From the NCBI GenBank assembly GCA_002382525.1, contig DFYA01000082.1, positions 4,201 through 11,023 of the forward strand: 6,823 bases of DNA. The letters are read 5' to 3'. Source of the DNA: Opitutaceae bacterium UBA4094. Its GTDB lineage: Bacteria; Verrucomicrobiota; Verrucomicrobiia; Opitutales; Opitutaceae. The notes below the pieces were generated by a model that searched no databases, was not told where the DNA came from, and saw nothing but the letters and a program-made list of their open reading frames with translations. How positions within the stretch are numbered: the first letter of the stretch is position 1; each line of letters begins with the position of its first letter. A program made the position numbers and the translations under genes. This document shows, piece by piece, positions 5,446-6,823 of this stretch.

Positions 5446-5490
5446 CGCTCGAAGAAGATCTTCGAGCGCTTGGCGCACTATGCGCCGCGC
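5446..5490 (-). promoter_or_regulatory. Two overlapping hairpins in the histone-like gene's leader
   Basis: CGCTCGAAGA (5446-5455) pairs with TCTTCGAGCG (5459-5468), a perfect 10-bp stem with a 3-base loop. Next to it GGCGCA (5472-5477) pairs with TGCGCC (5481-5486). The second stem can extend by GCGC (5466-5469) with GCGC (5487-5490), which uses bases 5466-5468 of the first stem, so the two extended forms exclude each other. The element ends 36 bases upstream of the ATG. No U-tract follows, so it is not a simple attenuator. A role in translation control, mRNA stability or protein binding is inference. Confidence 0.45.
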
Positions 5491-6090
5491 AGCGACAGCA
5501 TCAGTGGCCTATTGAGAATTGCAAGTGTCCAGTGCGCCGGCGAGGCCCGTCGAGAGCTTGATTGGGCGGTGCGATTTTTGAGTATCAATAATATGGATAC
5601 GGATTGATTTTCTCCTCTGAAAATCGAGAAGGCGTGTGTTGAAAATCGAGCGTGCGGCGAGATGTGTCGGCGCAACGCTCCAAAAAAAATCGTTCTTTTT
5701 TTTGCGGACGGCGTTGTTTCCGCGCGTTCGGCGCGGCTTGCGCGCGGTTGTTTTTGCGCGCGCAAAACGAACCGTTGCGGCGGTCCATGTGGCGCGCGAA
5801 CGCGCGTGCGATCGATGTGATGTCGCGGTTGGCGATGCGGACGAATCGCGGATGCGTTGAAGTGTGACGTCGCGAGTTCGACGACGTCTCATCGGCGATG
5901 AAGTCGCGGTGTGTGTGGCATCGCGACACGCATGAGCTGACGATGATGTGAGTGCGGCTAAGCGACGACTCCAGCTGATCGGGCTACGTGCAAATTGACT
6001 TCCGCGCGTGCGAGAGGGGCGCGTGAGTGCGACGGCCCGCGCGCGTGGAGTGGCGGAAACACGGTGGGACGCCGCTTCTATTGTGGGTGC
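5491..6090. other. 600-bp intergenic region without a supported gene, palindrome-rich
   Basis: Several frames are open on both strands but all give Arg/Ala-rich or mixed chains with no recognisable domain. The stretch is less GC-rich than the genes, with an AT-rich core at about 5570-5650 and an A8 (5682-5689) facing a T8 (5696-5703). Hairpin candidates are TTGCGCGCG/CGCGCGCAA (5738-5746 and 5757-5765), CGCGCG/CGCGCG (5793-5798 and 5801-5806), GACGTCG/CGACGTC (5866-5872 and 5882-5888) and GTCGCG/CGCGAC (5903-5908 and 5922-5927). It should hold the promoter of the minus-strand histone-like gene; TATTAT on the minus strand near 5587-5592 is a possible -10, without a matching -35. I saw no tRNA, RNase P, SRP or tmRNA signature. 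Confidence 0.5.
5606..5650. repeat. Operator-like GAAAATC cluster
   Basis: GATTTTC (5606-5612) and GAAAATC (5619-5625) are an inverted repeat with a 6-base gap. The longer form TGAAAATCGAG (5618-5628) recurs exactly at 5640-5650, 22 bases on, about two helical turns. Three half-sites on one DNA face in the AT-rich part of the gap upstream of the histone-like gene look like a regulator-binding cluster. No regulator gene is in the window. Confidence 0.35.
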
Positions 6091-6822
6091 TCAGCGATAC
6101 TCGATCCACTCCGTCGCCGAGTATTGGTCGACGAGGCCGTCGAGTTCGCCGTCGGCGAAGTCGGGCCAGGGCGTCGGCTCCGCGCTGGCGTTCAAGGTGG
6201 CGGCGAGGCGTGTGGCAAACGCGTCCTCGAAGGCGTCCCAATCGACGTCGGGGGCGAGCGCGGTTTTGGCGATGCTTCCCTGGAAAAGGAGTCCGTGTTT
6301 GGTGCGCTTCTGCGCGGCCCCGGCGACCTTTTGCCCGGTATCGGCGTGGAGGACGTCGTAGAGTTCGGGGCGGACAAAACAGACGGTGGGGCCGGGTGCG
6401 CACGCGGCGCCGGGGGCGGCGGGTTCGCAGCGTTCTTTGAGGACGACGGGTTGGTTCTGTTCGCGGAGGGCCGTGACGAGGTCGGCGTGGACTTGGCGGT
6501 AGCTCTCGGTGGCGCGCGCGTCGTAGAGGGCGTGGCCGCGCGGAATCACGAGGGCGAAGGTCCAGTCGTCGCGGTGATCGACGACGCCGCCGCCGGTGGG
6601 GCGGCGGGTGAGGTCGAGGTGTGCGTCGGGCGCGAGGACGGCGAGTTGTTCGCGGACGTAGGCGATCTTTTGTCCAAAGCCGAAGGTGAAGGCGGGGGCG
6701 CGCCAGCCGTAATGGCGGAATCGGGCGCGGGTCGGTTCGGGGTAGCGTTGCAGCAGGAGGAAGTCGGCCGCCATGTTTTCGGCGGCGCCGGCGGTGCGAG
6801 GGGGGAGAAGGTCGAGCTGCAT
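6091..6822 (-). CDS. Lipoate-protein ligase A family protein (BPL/LplA/LipB fold)
   Basis: This 243-aa protein has the hallmarks of the LplA family: an N-terminal ENMAADFLLLQR helix (15-26), the substrate-binding RRPTGGGVVDH (73-83), VCFVRPELYDVL (147-158) and the lysine motif GQKVAGAAQKR (163-173), where K165 should contact the lipoyl-adenylate. Such enzymes attach lipoate or octanoate to a lysine of lipoyl domains (E2 subunits, GcvH) using ATP. At 243 aa it is shorter than E. coli LplA (about 337 aa) and appears to lack the C-terminal accessory domain, as in LplA/LipM-type transferases, so ligase or octanoyltransferase activity cannot be told apart. Its only cysteines, C132, C141 and C148, are clustered just before K165. 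The ATG lies one base from the window edge and fits the family N-terminus, but an upstream start cannot be excluded. No terminator is evident downstream. Confidence 0.87.
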   Translation of the reverse strand: MQLDLLPPRTAGAAENMAADFLLLQRYPEPTRARFRHYGWRAPAFTFGFGQKIAYVREQLAVLAPDAHLDLTRRPTGGGVVDHRDDWTFALVIPRGHALYDARATESYRQVHADLVTALREQNQPVVLKERCEPAAPGAACAPGPTVCFVRPELYDVLHADTGQKVAGAAQKRTKHGLLFQGSIAKTALAPDVDWDAFEDAFATRLAATLNASAEPTPWPDFADGELDGLVDQYSATEWIEYR

Positions 6823-6823
6823 G

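Noticed and set aside
5276..5515. Hydrophobic plus-strand peptide rich in Phe/Leu/Ala
   Set aside because: It is the reverse reading of the Lys/Ala codons of the histone-like gene (AAG/GCC become CTT/GGC and shifted TTC), so the membrane-like look is an artefact.
5509..5929. Overlapping Arg-rich open frames on the minus strand
   Set aside because: Two frames are open over the same DNA, neither has a ribosome binding site or a recognisable domain, and they run through the A8/T8 and GCGCGC palindromes.

Overview
The window looks like a stretch of chromosome from a GC-rich Gram-negative bacterium, most probably a verrucomicrobium of the Opitutaceae type. The reasons are a DUF5069 protein, a DUF481 outer-membrane protein beginning (after its signal peptide) DVIETKSGARL, a tiny Lys/Ala histone-H1-like protein, outer-membrane enzymes, and interspersed intergenic repeats of a kind I associate with Verrucomicrobia and Planctomycetes. 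The assignment rests on recalled family resemblance, not on a marker gene.

Layout. Positions 1-68 are the tail of an intergenic region with a degenerate CTCTGTG-type tandem repeat. Positions 69-2847 (minus strand) form a probable three-gene operon, transcribed right to left: a COG1092-type SAM-dependent methyltransferase, an LpxR-like lipid A 3'-O-deacylase (6-bp gap) and a SIS-domain sugar-phosphate-binding protein (37-bp gap). Diverging from it, 2923-3969 (+) encodes a secreted DUF481 beta-barrel protein, followed by DUF5069 (4108-4569, +) and a 113-aa conserved-looking protein (4696-5037, +). On the minus strand, 5284-5409 encodes a 41-aa histone-H1-like peptide with a strong Shine-Dalgarno, a strong intrinsic terminator and a two-hairpin leader. 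Positions 5491-6090 are about 600 bp without a convincing gene but rich in palindromes. Positions 6091-6822 (minus) are a lipoate-protein ligase family gene that starts right at the window edge.

The genes do not form one pathway. Two themes can be read: envelope biology (LpxR-like deacylase and DUF481 porin-like protein on either side of one divergent promoter region) and ordinary conserved functions (rRNA-type methyltransferase, lipoylation, nucleoid peptide). The most unusual material is between genes: a REP/BIME-like inverted pair sharing 15 identical bases with a second locus 1.16 kb away, a CATGGGC/GCCCATG palindrome of probable repeat origin, overlapping hairpins in the histone-like leader, and an operator-like GAAAATC cluster. 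I see no CRISPR array, transposase, phage gene, tRNA or rRNA, and no clear evidence of a new multi-gene system.
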